This document shows positions 18,389-27,054 of a DNA stretch of 64,000 nt, one piece after another. The position numbers were made by a program, and so were the translations under genes. Below the pieces are notes generated by a model that was given only the letters and a program-made list of their open reading frames with translations, did no database searches and had not been told where the DNA came from. Positions within the stretch are counted from its first letter, which is position 1; each line of letters opens with the position of its first letter. The stretch is from contig NZ_AZDB01000008.1 in the NCBI RefSeq assembly GCF_001434585.1, positions 1 through 64,000 of the forward strand, read 5' to 3'. This DNA comes from Companilactobacillus crustorum JCM 15951. GTDB taxonomy: Bacteria; Bacillota; Bacilli; Lactobacillales; Lactobacillaceae.

Positions 18389-18605
18389 AAAACATCCTCC
18401 TTAGAGCATTGTGTTACAAGGAGATTATAACATTTTGTACGTAATAGTTAGTAAGCATTTGTAAACAAATTCACAATAATAATTTTTATAAAATTTAGCT
18501 TTTTGTCAATTTAAAGCTATCATGGAGTTAGCGAGAAACATTCTTTGTATAAATTAAGAAACTCACTTATATTGGATTATAGAAACTACATAGGGGGAAA
18601 GATTA

Positions 18606-19250
18606 ATGGCTAGAGTTTTGATTTTAGGTGCTAACGGAAAGATTGCCCGTTTAGCTGAACATATTTTTGCCGATACAACGGATTCAGATTTAAGATTATA
18701 TCTTAGAAATGCTGAACGTTTACGAGATTTTGCTGATTCACATACATTAGTTGAAGCTGTTGAAGGCGATACAACAGATGTTCAAACTTTGATTGAATCC
18801 ATGAAAGATGAAGATTTAGTTTATGCCAACTTGGCTGGTTCCAATATTGAAAGTCAAGCACGTGCTGTTGTTCAAGCAATGCATGCTGAAAAGAAAACAC
18901 GTCTTGTTTGGATTTCAACTTTAGGTATTTATGATGAAGTACCCGGTAAGTTTGGCGAATGGAACAAGAAAGTTCTAGGAGACTATATTACAAATTATGC
19001 CGCAGCAGCCAAGGTTATCGAAGATTCAGATCTTGATTACACAATTATTCGTCCAGCTTGGTTAACAGATAAGCCGGAAGTTGATTATGAAGTTACAAAA
19101 AAGGGCGAAGACTTTAAGGGTACTGAAGTATCCAGAAGATCTATTGCACAAATTGTAGTTGATATTGCTCAAGATCCTGACAAGTACAGCCGTGAATCAA
19201 TTGGCGTCAATAAACCTAATACTGACGGTGACAAACCAGCTTGGTATTAA
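18606..19250 (+). CDS. NAD(P)-binding atypical SDR protein
   Basis: A 214-residue Rossmann protein with the dinucleotide motif GANGKIAR at about 8-15, of the atypical short-chain dehydrogenase group (NmrA/YhfK-like). It lacks an obvious YxxxK catalytic pair, so it may be a redox sensor or a reductase of unknown substrate. AGGGGGAAAG precedes ATG. It stands alone, closed by a hairpin terminator. Confidence 0.8.
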   Translation: MARVLILGANGKIARLAEHIFADTTDSDLRLYLRNAERLRDFADSHTLVEAVEGDTTDVQTLIESMKDEDLVYANLAGSNIESQARAVVQAMHAEKKTRLVWISTLGIYDEVPGKFGEWNKKVLGDYITNYAAAAKVIEDSDLDYTIIRPAWLTDKPEVDYEVTKKGEDFKGTEVSRRSIAQIVVDIAQDPDKYSRESIGVNKPNTDGDKPAWY

Positions 19251-19258
19251 AAATAATT

Positions 19259-19298
19259 TGAAAAAAGAAGCTCTGCATTGTAGCAAGGCTTCTTTTTT
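19259..19298 (+). terminator. Terminator of the SDR gene
   Basis: AAAAAAGAAGC pairs with GCTTCTTTTTT around a 16-base loop. Confidence 0.75.
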
Positions 19299-19313
19299 CA
19301 TGCTATGGTATCC

Positions 19314-19325
19314 GTAATCGATTAC
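19314..19325. promoter_or_regulatory. Perfect 12-bp palindrome, likely operator
   Basis: GTAATCGATTAC is a perfect palindrome of the LacI/GalR operator style, about 19 bases ahead of the next start codon and overlapping its leader. Which repressor uses it is unknown. Confidence 0.5.
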
Positions 19326-19343
19326 AAAGTGGAGGAATGAAAA

Positions 19344-20273
19344 ATGGTTAAGCGTTTAATCAGTGCCAATACTAGTGATATGTTGAAGATGAATGGAGCC
19401 GAATTGAAACAGAGTATTAAGGCTAGCGAAGGTCGGGTTATTTTGAGTGAGAATGTTGTGACCCATGAACCTTTGGATGGAATTACTACTTCCGAAATAG
19501 CTGCAGCTTTTGGTGCAGATTTGATATTGTTAAATGCATTAGATGTATTGAATCCCGTTATCTTGGGATTATATGATAATGAAGATAATTTGGCTAATGC
19601 TAAAGTTCACCAAGATGGCGAAATAATTCATCGTTTGCAAAAAATGATAGGACGTCCAGTTGGCGTTAATTTGGAGCCAGTAGATCCTAATGCAAAGATG
19701 GCCGAAGATCAATTAGTCATTCCTGAAGGCCGCAGAGCTAGTGAAAGAACTTTGACGAAAGTAGAAAAGTTGGGCTTTAATTTTGTTGTTTTGACAGGTA
19801 ATCCTGGAACTGGTGTTACTAATCAACAAATTGCCAATAATATTAAAGTTGCTAAAAAAGTTTTTTCAGGATTAATAATCGCTGGGAAAATGCACGGTGC
19901 TGGAGTAGATGAGGCAGTAGTTTCTGAAGAGGCTGTCAGCGAGTTTTTAAAAGCAGGGGCCGACGTAATTTTAGTACCAGCTGTCGGAACTGTCCCAGGT
20001 TTTGATGATGCGGAATTAAAACAAATTGTAAAGCTAGCACATAGCAAAGGTGCATTAGTCATGAGTACCATTGGAACTAGTCAAGAAGGTTCTGGAAGCA
20101 GCTATATTCAAAATATAGCTATTAGAAATAAAGTAGCTGGAGTGGATATTCAGCATATTGGTGATGCCGCTTGGGGAATACAATCGCCATTTGAAAATAT
20201 TTATCCATTAAGCAAGGCTTTGCGAGGCGAACGGCATACCATTGCAAGAATGGCTCGGTCGATTAATCGTTAG
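19344..20273 (+). CDS. Conserved protein, TIM-barrel-like, function unknown
   Basis: A 309-residue soluble protein with alternating strands and helices and glycine-rich loops (VVLTGNPGTGVT, about 152-163; GKMHGAGVDEAV; ILVPAVGTVPG; GDAAWG) that look like a (beta/alpha)8 barrel binding a phosphate. I recall related Firmicute proteins (DUF7916-type) filed under PEP-phosphonomutase-like names, often near sugar-phosphotransferase genes, but no such neighbours exist here. GTGGAGG precedes ATG. The palindrome at 19314 suggests specific repression. The enzymatic role is not assigned. Confidence 0.65.
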   Translation: MVKRLISANTSDMLKMNGAELKQSIKASEGRVILSENVVTHEPLDGITTSEIAAAFGADLILLNALDVLNPVILGLYDNEDNLANAKVHQDGEIIHRLQKMIGRPVGVNLEPVDPNAKMAEDQLVIPEGRRASERTLTKVEKLGFNFVVLTGNPGTGVTNQQIANNIKVAKKVFSGLIIAGKMHGAGVDEAVVSEEAVSEFLKAGADVILVPAVGTVPGFDDAELKQIVKLAHSKGALVMSTIGTSQEGSGSSYIQNIAIRNKVAGVDIQHIGDAAWGIQSPFENIYPLSKALRGERHTIARMARSINR

Positions 20274-20292
20274 TTAGTATTATTAATTTTGA

Positions 20293-20439
20293 ACTTGCAG
20301 CAAGGATAAAATTGAAATTCGGTTAAGCTATGGTAACGTTATAGCTTATAATTCTGAAAATGATTTGATTCACAGCGTTACAGAACTCGATTTGTATAAC
20401 GATGATTTGCAAAGAAAAAATATTATTTTTGAAGAATAA
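20293..20439 (+). pseudogene. Possible gene remnant without a start
   Basis: A 48-codon open stretch bounded by TGA and TAA, with clean coding-like composition (ending NIIFEE) but no start codon or ribosome site. It may be the tail of a decayed gene. I do not recognise the family. The rest of this 326-base gap holds a terminator and the promoter of the next gene. Confidence 0.3.
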
Positions 20440-20448
20440 ATAATAAAA

Positions 20449-20494
20449 GTAAAAGGTCATAATAATAGGAAGACTTCCGATTATGATCTTTTTT
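20449..20494 (+). terminator. Terminator
   Basis: AAAAGGTCATAAT pairs with ATTATGATCTTTTT, then T run. Confidence 0.8.
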
Positions 20495-20561
20495 AGTGTC
20501 AGATTACAGAAAAAATAAAAAATAATTTCAGAAAAAACTTACGAAAATTGTTTTTTTCTGG

Positions 20562-20584
20562 TATATTAATCCACTGTTGCAACA
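20562..20584 (+). promoter_or_regulatory. -10 box and inverted repeat before the exporter
   Basis: TATATT (20562-20567) is followed by the palindrome TGTTGCAACA (20575-20584), placed over the expected transcription start. This fits a repressor site for drug-inducible expression of the exporter. Confidence 0.45.
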
Positions 20585-20599
20585 ATTTGGAGGTAACTT

Positions 20600-22065
20600 A
20601 TGAGTCAAGCTCAAAAGATTAATACAAAACCTCTTCACCCATTTCTGTCAATGATGGGTGTTCTTATAGGTGGATTTGTAGGTATGTTCAGTGAAACGTC
20701 GTTGAATATTGCATTGCCATCTATTATGAAGGCTTTTAATATTGAAACTAGTAGTGTTCAGTGGTTGGTTACAGGATATATGCTTGTAACTGCCATTGTT
20801 TTGCCACTATCAAGTTTGATGACAAAGCATTTTTCAACAAGAGGATTAGTTAGATTTGCTTTAATTGATTTTATCGTGGGTGCATTGATTGCCGCCTTGG
20901 CAATTAATTTCCCAATGCTTTTAGTTGGTAGAATGATTCAAGGTATTGCTAATGGTATCTTTCTACCGCTAATGTTTTCAATTGCTATGAAAATTTTCCC
21001 ACCTAATAAATTAGGTACAGCTTTAGGTATGGCAGCGCTAGTGATTATGTTTGCTCCTGCCATTGGACCTACAATTGCCGGAATTATTTTAGGTGTATCT
21101 TCATGGAGAGTGATTTTTGGATTATTTGTAGTTTTCTTAGTAATCGGATTATTTTTCATGGAAAGATATTTAACCAATGTCTTTGAAGTTACTAAGCCTA
21201 AAGTTGATTGGTCTGCAATTTTGCTATCAACAGCTAGTTTTGGTTTGATTGTTTTTGGAACTAGTTACTTAAGCAAAAATATTGCTGTTGCCTTGATTAC
21301 TTTAGTTATTGGTTTGGCTTTCTTAGCATTTTATATCAGACAACAGTTACATGCAGCGGCTCCAACATTGGATTTTGCGGTTTTGAAGAAACCTGAATTT
21401 TTTGTTGGTTCAGTTTTGGTTATGTTGAACTTTGCTATTACATTGTCGCTATGTATCTTCTGCCAATGTACTTACAAAATGGATTAGGCGTTGCTGTTGC
21501 TTTAACTGGTGTAGTAATGTTGCCAGGGGGTATTATTAACGCAATCGTTTCCTTTGGTGCTGGTCGAGCTTATGATAAAATTGGTGCTAAATGGTTAACT
21601 CGTTTAGGATTTCTTATTTCAATGTTTGGTGCAATTATGTTCTTATTGAGTAACTCGCACAGTTCTTTAGGATTTATAATTGCCGCTCATATTTTAATAA
21701 TGATCGGTGTACCTTTAGCCATGTCACCATCACAAACTTATGGTTTAAATTCATTGGATGCATATCAATCAGCTGATGGTTCGGCTATTATAAATACTTT
21801 TGAACAAGTACTTGGTGCTGTCGCAACTGGTATTGCAACTATTCTATTGAGTACTGGTCAAGCCAATTATTTGGCAAATGGTGGGACTTCTCAAAAGTTA
21901 GCATTCACTAATGGTGCTCATTATGGATTTGTCTTTACATTGATATTAGCTGTCTTTGGATTTATTTTGGCATTCCGTGTGCACAATAAGAGCAAAGAAA
22001 CAGTTGATGTTAAAGAATCAAAACCTTTGGATAACAAGGGGAAAGAAAACGCAGTAACTGAATAA
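20600..22065 (+). pseudogene. DHA2-family drug exporter, frameshifted
   Basis: Two adjacent frames make one MFS transporter of about 485 residues and 14 helices. The first (20600-21487) covers helices 1-8 and runs out of frame after FAITLS. The second (from about 21450) resumes with MYLLPMYLQNG. Loss of one base near 21448-21450 (TCGCTATG where TCGGCTATG would keep the frame) explains it. The family exports lipophilic drugs in exchange for protons (LmrB-like). A ribosome site (GGAGG) and promoter look intact, so the break may be recent or an assembly error. As read, the product would be truncated and probably inactive. Confidence 0.82.
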
Positions 22066-22105
22066 ACTAGTCGCAAGTTTTTCAGTGAAAACAATTGATA
22101 CGAAG

Positions 22106-22140
22106 AAAACTAATCAAGATGATAATTGATTAGTTTTTTT
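22106..22140 (+). terminator. Terminator of the frameshifted exporter
   Basis: AAAACTAATCAA pairs with TTGATTAGTTTT, followed by T run. Confidence 0.82.
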
Positions 22141-22257
22141 TATGAACAAACTAGGTTACAATTCCTAATTTAAGGTTGAAAATTAAGTGCAATTACTTTA
22201 CAATAATAGGGTTAATAAAATAAGTTAAATTGCATAACGGGAAGGAGGGTTTTTTAG

Positions 22258-22392
22258 ATGTCACAAAATACACATAAAGGTATGACTGGCCACCGCCGTC
22301 CTGTAAACCAAAAAAATGGTGCAGAAAAACGCGCTAAGACACAAGCTGTTCTTGATTTCTTGAGAAGCCGTGATACTAAAGAATCTAAATAA
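22258..22392 (+). CDS. Small basic protein of 44 residues, unknown
   Basis: A 44-codon gene with a very strong AAGGAGGG eight bases before ATG and its own hairpin terminator. The product is highly basic and polar (MSQNTHKGMTGHRRP at the start, then a helix-like KRAKTQAVLDFLRSR). It has no signal peptide or membrane segment. The strong translation signals point to a real, well-expressed protein, perhaps binding nucleic acid. No family is recognised. Confidence 0.75.
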   Translation: MSQNTHKGMTGHRRPVNQKNGAEKRAKTQAVLDFLRSRDTKESK

Positions 22393-22403
22393 TTAGATAA
22401 TAA

Positions 22404-22440
22404 TAAAGAGTCGACAGATTATGCTGTCGGCTCTTTTTAT
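22404..22440. terminator. Bidirectional terminator
   Basis: AAAGAGTCGACAG pairs with CTGTCGGCTCTTT between the 44-residue gene and the convergent exporter gene. Confidence 0.88.
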
Positions 22441-22441
22441 T

Positions 22442-23815
22442 TTATTTTGATAAATCTGGTCGATGTAATTTGTGAGTAGTTATTAGAGCAACAATTAGAA
22501 AGCCTAAGCAGGCTAAAAACCCTGCCTGGATACCAACTGCTTGGTTAGATGTACTACCAGTAATAATTTTATCGGCCATGGTAATGACAGCGATGATAAT
22601 TGCAGTTCCAAAGGAGGCAGCAATTTGACGCAAAGTATTAAAAGTTGCTACGCCATCAGAAAGATATTTTTTAGGTAAAGCACTTAGGGCGTGAGTTTGA
22701 ATCGGAATTAGGATCAAAACTAAACCTAATTGGCGAATCATTTGTCCCAGTGTCAACATCAGAACTGAAGCATTGACATCAATAACAGCTTGCATAAAAG
22801 TTCCAAAACAGTCGATCAACACACCAGTAACTACAATCCTTTTGATAGGATATTTATCGAACAGGCGGCCACTGATAGGTGACATAAAACCAGTTAATAA
22901 GGCTCCTGGTAAAAGTGCTAAACCTGATATTAAAGGACTTTTATGTAAGATCATTTGAATCATCAAGGGTAAAAGAATCGTATTGCCGTACATTGTTAGA
23001 ACAATCAACATGTTAATAATTGTCGCAAAGGTAAATTGGGAATGCTGAAAAATTTCAAAATCAATAATAGGATGACCAGTTTTATTTTCCATAATTGAAA
23101 ATATGACAATCAAGATCAAACCAATAATTGTAAAGCCTAAAACGTTGAATGAAATGAAATTGGCTTGACCAATATTGGAGAAACCAGTTAATAAGAAGAG
23201 CAATCCTAAACTGATTGTAATCAAACTAGGAACATCAAATTTGGGATTATCATGAGTTTCAACTTGTGGCAATTGAAAGATTGACAGTAAGACCACGGCA
23301 ATAATAAATGGCAAGATTAAAATAAAAAGATACTGCCAAGGGAAGTACTGCAAAATGATTCCTGATAATGTGGGACCAATAATGGGCGAGAAATTGAACG
23401 CTAGACCAATAATTCCCATAACTGCCCCTTGTTTATCTCGGGAAGTGTACTGCATAGCTAAAACATTAACTAGAGGCATCATCATTCCAGTACCGATGGC
23501 TTGAATCATTCGGCCAATAATAACCATCATAAAGGTATTAGCAAATGCTCCTAAGATTGTACCGACTAAAAAAATCGAACTAAAGGTAATAAATAAATGT
23601 CTAAAAGAAAATTTCTTAATAAAATAGGCACTAGTTGGAATCATTAAAGCGTTAACTAACGTATAGCCATTAGTTAACCATTGAACGGTTGATGAATTGA
23701 CTTTGAATACCCGCATAAAAGTAGGAAGGGCAGTATTCATTAAAGTAGAGCACAAAACACCAAAGAAGGTCCCAAAGACCATAATAAAAAGTGCTTTTTT
23801 AATTTGTTTCGACAT
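22442..23815 (-). CDS. MFS drug exporter, DHA2 family
   Basis: A 457-residue membrane protein with about 14 helices. The N-terminal LMNTALPTFMRVFKVNSSTV and TVQWLTNGYTLVNAL segments and the GRMIQAIGTGMMMPL motif are those of DHA2 multidrug/H+ antiporters. It is intact, unlike its relative at 20.6 kb. It is divergent from a MarR gene, with overlapping promoters and a shared inverted-repeat operator, so its expression is very likely MarR-controlled and drug-inducible. Confidence 0.88.
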   Translation of the reverse strand: MSKQIKKALFIMVFGTFFGVLCSTLMNTALPTFMRVFKVNSSTVQWLTNGYTLVNALMIPTSAYFIKKFSFRHLFITFSSIFLVGTILGAFANTFMMVIIGRMIQAIGTGMMMPLVNVLAMQYTSRDKQGAVMGIIGLAFNFSPIIGPTLSGIILQYFPWQYLFILILPFIIAVVLLSIFQLPQVETHDNPKFDVPSLITISLGLLFLLTGFSNIGQANFISFNVLGFTIIGLILIVIFSIMENKTGHPIIDFEIFQHSQFTFATIINMLIVLTMYGNTILLPLMIQMILHKSPLISGLALLPGALLTGFMSPISGRLFDKYPIKRIVVTGVLIDCFGTFMQAVIDVNASVLMLTLGQMIRQLGLVLILIPIQTHALSALPKKYLSDGVATFNTLRQIAASFGTAIIIAVITMADKIITGSTSNQAVGIQAGFLACLGFLIVALITTHKLHRPDLSK

Positions 23816-23844
23816 ATTGTTTAGTGCTCCTAATAAAGATATTG

Positions 23845-23896
23845 GTTGACTTTAGCAACTTTTTTTATTTTAATAATGATGGTTGCCAAAGTCAAC
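23845..23896. promoter_or_regulatory. Divergent promoters with -35 boxes inside MarR-type operators
   Basis: GTTGACTTTAGCAAC (23845-23859) and GTTGCCAAAGTCAAC (23882-23896) form a 15-base inverted repeat with one mismatch; each arm is itself GTTG...CAAC. Each arm contains TTGACT acting as -35. On the plus strand a 17-base spacer leads to TTTAAT, and on the minus strand a 17-base spacer leads to TAAAAT. One regulator bound here would block both promoters. Confidence 0.75.
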
Positions 23897-23917
23897 TATC
23901 TGGAGGCTAAGTATTAT

Positions 23918-24358
23918 ATGAATATAGAAAATATCAGAGCCATTCGGGAATTTAATCGCTCGTATACAAAAATTTTGAAATTAACTGATAAATATCACTT
24001 GAATACTCATTTTACTTTATTGGAATCACGTATTCTTTTGGAAATTGATCGCGGCGTTAACAGTGCTAATCAATTAATGTTGTTGCTGCATTTAGATAAA
24101 GGGTATTTGAGTCGGGTTTTAAAAAAGTTAACTAAGGATGATTTGATCCAAGATGCTCGCGATAGCATTGATAAACGGATCAAAACTTTACAGTTAACCG
24201 ATCAAGGGAAAAAAGCTCTTGAAATTATTAATCAACGAGCTAATCAGCAAGTTGAGAATCTTTTTGCTAATATTCCAGAAGAAAAGTTACAATCATTGAT
24301 TAAAGATATGCAAGATATAACGGATACTGTAAAGAAATATTCCCAAGCAAAGGAATAA
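23918..24358 (+). CDS. MarR-family regulator of the DHA2 exporter
   Basis: A 146-residue MarR protein (winged helix about 45-100, NSANQLMLLLHLDKGYLSRV). I start it at ATG 23918, preceded by GGAGG; an upstream in-frame start at 23846 would add a hydrophobic stretch made from the promoter/operator DNA. Divergent from the exporter with a shared operator, which supports local repression and autoregulation. Confidence 0.85.
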   Translation: MNIENIRAIREFNRSYTKILKLTDKYHLNTHFTLLESRILLEIDRGVNSANQLMLLLHLDKGYLSRVLKKLTKDDLIQDARDSIDKRIKTLQLTDQGKKALEIINQRANQQVENLFANIPEEKLQSLIKDMQDITDTVKKYSQAKE

Positions 24359-24400
24359 AAAGGTTAGAACATAATTTTTTAACATAAAAAAATTCAATAT

Positions 24401-24888
24401 CAAGCTTGGTTATAGTATGAGTATCCTAACTGATGTGATTGAAGTATGCCATCGTCCGCAAAAAATCTGTGGGCCACTGGAACGTGGTGGACGCGACTTA
24501 GAGCTAATAATTCCACACTTCGTGCGTAATTATGGACCTCTAAGTTCGGTCTTGTACTAACCTTGCTACGCAAGCTAAGTACAATGTCACCACTGAGGGC
24601 CCACAGATTTTTTACTACCGATTAAGTCCTTGGTTCTAATATTATAGAAATTTCAAATTAAAAAAACTGCCACTATTAGATATTCCAGACATACATTTAT
24701 GCTTGGATTTCTTAACAGTGGCAGTTTTTATCTGCTATTCAAATTTTACAGTAGTTAGTGAACAAAGTAGGAGTCAGTCCGGAACAAAAATTGGGAATGC
24801 GTTCAGCTATGAGATCATAGTTCCAATAGCATTCCCACTTTTTGTGGAGGACGGAAATTTAAATATACTCACACTATAACCAAACTTT
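24401..24888. repeat. MITE-like structured repeat, copy 2
   Basis: Second copy of the element at 168-715, in the same orientation. The terminal inverted repeats are about 24401-24424 and 24865-24888. The three hairpin blocks are kept while a stretch between blocks 1 and 2 is shorter. Base changes relative to copy 1 are partly compensatory: a C-G pair in one block-1 stem is G-C here (GTACTAACCTTGC with GCAAGCTAAGTAC) and a G-C pair in the block-2 stem is A-T. No coding frame. It occupies most of the 600-base gap between the MarR gene and yxeA. Confidence 0.8.
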
Positions 24889-24958
24889 AGAAAGATAGTT
24901 ACCACACTGAACCTTTTTATTGCCTAGGGGTTAAACAGTATATATATTATATGGTTCC

Positions 24959-25342
24959 TTAGAGATTTAACTTTGTATAAACGTCACTAGGAATATCTTT
25001 TTGGAAAACTTCTTTATATGAATAAACATAGCTACCTTTGGTATCGAGCTCTAGGTAGTGACCTTGTTTCAACTTACCCATACCCATGAATTTTATAGGA
25101 TGCTCATGACCATCAGCATCATAGCTTTTAAGATCATATGTGTAATTACCATAACCATCTTCGTCCTTAGCCTCTTTATTATCAATTTTAACGTACTTAG
25201 GTTCACGCTTAACTAGCACATTGTAGCCATTGAAGGCTTGAGCGGCCTGACCAGTATTGTCTTTAGCGTAAACACAAGCACCTAAATATCCAAGACCTAA
25301 AATTAAAATACCCACCAAAAAAACTCTTAAAAAACTTCTCAT
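24959..25342 (-). CDS. yxeA: YxeA-family exported protein
   Basis: A 127-residue protein with an N-terminal hydrophobic segment (about 4-26) and a small extracytoplasmic domain of YxeA/DUF1093 type (YxVKI, Y-YDLKSYDADGHEHPIKF, GHYLELDTKGSYVYSY). The family's role is unknown; members are small secreted or anchored proteins often tied to stress or peptide resistance. AGGAGG precedes ATG. It follows a 22-codon gene and is probably cotranscribed with it from a cre-covered promoter. Confidence 0.8.
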   Translation of the reverse strand: MRSFLRVFLVGILILGLGYLGACVYAKDNTGQAAQAFNGYNVLVKREPKYVKIDNKEAKDEDGYGNYTYDLKSYDADGHEHPIKFMGMGKLKQGHYLELDTKGSYVYSYKEVFQKDIPSDVYTKLNL

Positions 25343-25433
25343 TTGAATTACCTCCTGACAAGTATATTAAGAGTTTTGATATTTTTTATACATTTGATCT
25401 ACTTACATTACTCTTACAGATTTGTAAGCCATT

Positions 25434-25502
25434 TTACCACCAATCAAAATGAAGCGTGTAGTCTACAATTCTGTTGAATAAGTCTGCTACTAATTTCATC
25501 AT
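25434..25502 (-). CDS. 22-residue peptide gene upstream of yxeA
   Basis: ATGATG...TAA encodes MMKLVADLFNRIVDYTLHFD plus two tryptophans, an amphipathic helix with an aromatic tail. GGAGG lies exactly eight bases before the first ATG, and TTGATA-N17-TATAAT lies 35 bases further up. This complete set of signals supports translation. The peptide could be a leader, a membrane-active peptide or a small regulator; it has no double-glycine leader. Roughly 90 bases separate it from yxeA on the same strand. No family is recognised. Confidence 0.6.
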   Translation of the reverse strand: MMKLVADLFNRIVDYTLHFDWW

Positions 25503-25543
25503 AGTCAGCGCCTCCAACGTCTATAAACTTAATTTCTACTTAT

Positions 25544-25572
25544 ATTATAGTCTTTAATGAAAACGCTATCAA
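25544..25572 (-). promoter_or_regulatory. Promoter overlapped by a CcpA cre site
   Basis: On the minus strand TTGATA (25567-25572), a 17-base spacer and TATAAT (25544-25549). TGAAAACGCTATCA (25558-25571, read on plus) matches the cre consensus and covers the -35 region, predicting repression of the small peptide gene and yxeA by CcpA when a preferred sugar is present. Confidence 0.75.
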
Positions 25573-25578
25573 TGATTA

Positions 25579-26703
25579 TTAATCCCAAACCTCATCTTGA
25601 ATAGATTTAACCAATTTTAATTTGTCCCACTCTTGCTTTTCGGTTAAAACGTTACCTTCTTCAGTCGAAGCAAAGCCACATTGAGTTGAAAGCCATAAAC
25701 GATCAAGGGGAAGATATTGAGCTGCTTCTTTGATACGATTAATAATTTCTTGACGATCTTCCAATTCGCCCGATTTAGAAGTAAGTAAGCCAAGGACTAC
25801 TTTTTTGTCGCCAGATACTTTGGCTAAGGGTTCAAAATTGCCAGCACGTTTAGAGTCATATTCAAGGAAATAAGTGTCGACGTTTTCTTTGGCAAAAAGG
25901 GTATCGGCAACAGGACCATAGCCGCCAGAGAATGCAAAATCGGAGTGATAGTTTCCACGACAGACATGGGTATTGATAGTTAGATCTGCGGGCAAGTTTT
26001 CAATAGACTTGTTATTCAATTCTAAGAGAATATCTTGGATACCTGATTCAGCATAAGCTTTGCCATCTGGTGTAGCCAAAAAATTGTCATCAAGGAATAG
26101 ACCCCAAGAACAATCATCTAATTGAATAACCCTTGCTCCTTCATTGTAGAAAGCCAAAATAGCATCATGGTAGGCTTTTTCAATATCGTGATAGAGATCG
26201 TTAACGTTAGGATAAAATTCTTTGATCTTGCTGTCGTTAGTGCCTCGAATTAATTCGATATAAAGTTGTGAAGGTGCGGGGATAGTCTGTTTAGGATGAA
26301 TATCTAAATTATCTGTTAGAGATTTTAGATATGCAAAATGATCTAAGAAGGGATGATTAGGGTTAAATTTAATCTTGCCAGAAAGAATGGCGGTATCATC
26401 ACGAGTTTCTTCATGAGCAAAATGATAGCCTTCTCCGTAATGAATATGTTCAATGCCATCAAATCCCCAGAAAAAGTCTAAATGCCAGTATGAACGCCGA
26501 AATTCACCATCTGTGGCATAATCCAGGCCCACTTCGACTTCTTTGTTAACTAAATCTTTGATGGCCTCATTTTCTACAGCTGTTAGGTCTGCTTGAGTGA
26601 TTGTCTTATCGGCAAAATCCTTACGAGCTTGTTTTAAAACGTTTGGTCTAAGAAAACTTCCTACATGTTGAAATCCAATCTTACTTGCTGTTTTTACTGT
26701 CAT
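25579..26703 (-). CDS. MetE-like cobalamin-independent methionine synthase (YxjG/YxjH type)
   Basis: A 374-residue protein matching the C-terminal catalytic half of MetE: FQHVGSFLRP near the start, DGEFRR, QLDDCSWG, and the zinc ligands in NTHVCRGNYHS and LSTQCGFAST. It is the short YxjG/YxjH form, which makes methionine from homocysteine or degrades related thioethers, with a methyl donor that differs from full MetE. The ATG at 26703 has AGGAGG ten bases upstream. The methionine-type T-box leader on the same strand ties it to methionine supply. Confidence 0.88.
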   Translation of the reverse strand: MTVKTASKIGFQHVGSFLRPNVLKQARKDFADKTITQADLTAVENEAIKDLVNKEVEVGLDYATDGEFRRSYWHLDFFWGFDGIEHIHYGEGYHFAHEETRDDTAILSGKIKFNPNHPFLDHFAYLKSLTDNLDIHPKQTIPAPSQLYIELIRGTNDSKIKEFYPNVNDLYHDIEKAYHDAILAFYNEGARVIQLDDCSWGLFLDDNFLATPDGKAYAESGIQDILLELNNKSIENLPADLTINTHVCRGNYHSDFAFSGGYGPVADTLFAKENVDTYFLEYDSKRAGNFEPLAKVSGDKKVVLGLLTSKSGELEDRQEIINRIKEAAQYLPLDRLWLSTQCGFASTEEGNVLTEKQEWDKLKLVKSIQDEVWD

Positions 26704-26873
26704 AATCAAAATTCCTCCTGTTTTATAACTTATTTTTTCTAATTATTTGTTGGGATAGAAGGGGTCGCTTGCTTTATATGATGTGGTAGGTTTAAAAAAT
26801 ATAAAACAAACGCTAGATTGCTCTAAATGTGCGGATAAAAGGATCTCAGGGAAAGTAAAGTTGTCACGAAAAT

Positions 26874-27038
26874 AGGGATATCTGAACGGCAATCAGTCGT
26901 TCGGATAAGTTGCTCTAAGCGTTTACCCTTCTGCTGGTTATTCCAAAACCCTTAAAAGGACTCAAGGAGAATAGAGATATCGTAAAAAAGGGATATCTGA
27001 ACGACAATCAGTCGTTCAGATAAGTTGCTCTAAGCGTA
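26874..27038 (-). repeat. Duplicated 50-base hairpin unit in the MetE-like leader
   Basis: Two near-identical 50-base units (26874-26923 and 26989-27038) begin AGGGATATCTGAACG. Each holds a hairpin, CTGAACGAC with GTCGTTCAG in the second unit and a G-U paired version in the first. They lie between the T-box terminator and the MetE-like start codon. The second unit also joins an inverted repeat AGTTGCTCTTAGCG with CGCTTAGAGCAACT. On the minus strand the second hairpin is followed by U-rich sequence, so it could act as an extra terminator. Confidence 0.7.
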
Positions 27039-27054
27039 AACGCTAAGAGCAACT

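Noticed and set aside
20293-20439. Complete small gene
   Set aside because: No start codon or ribosome site in the open stretch; kept only as a possible remnant.
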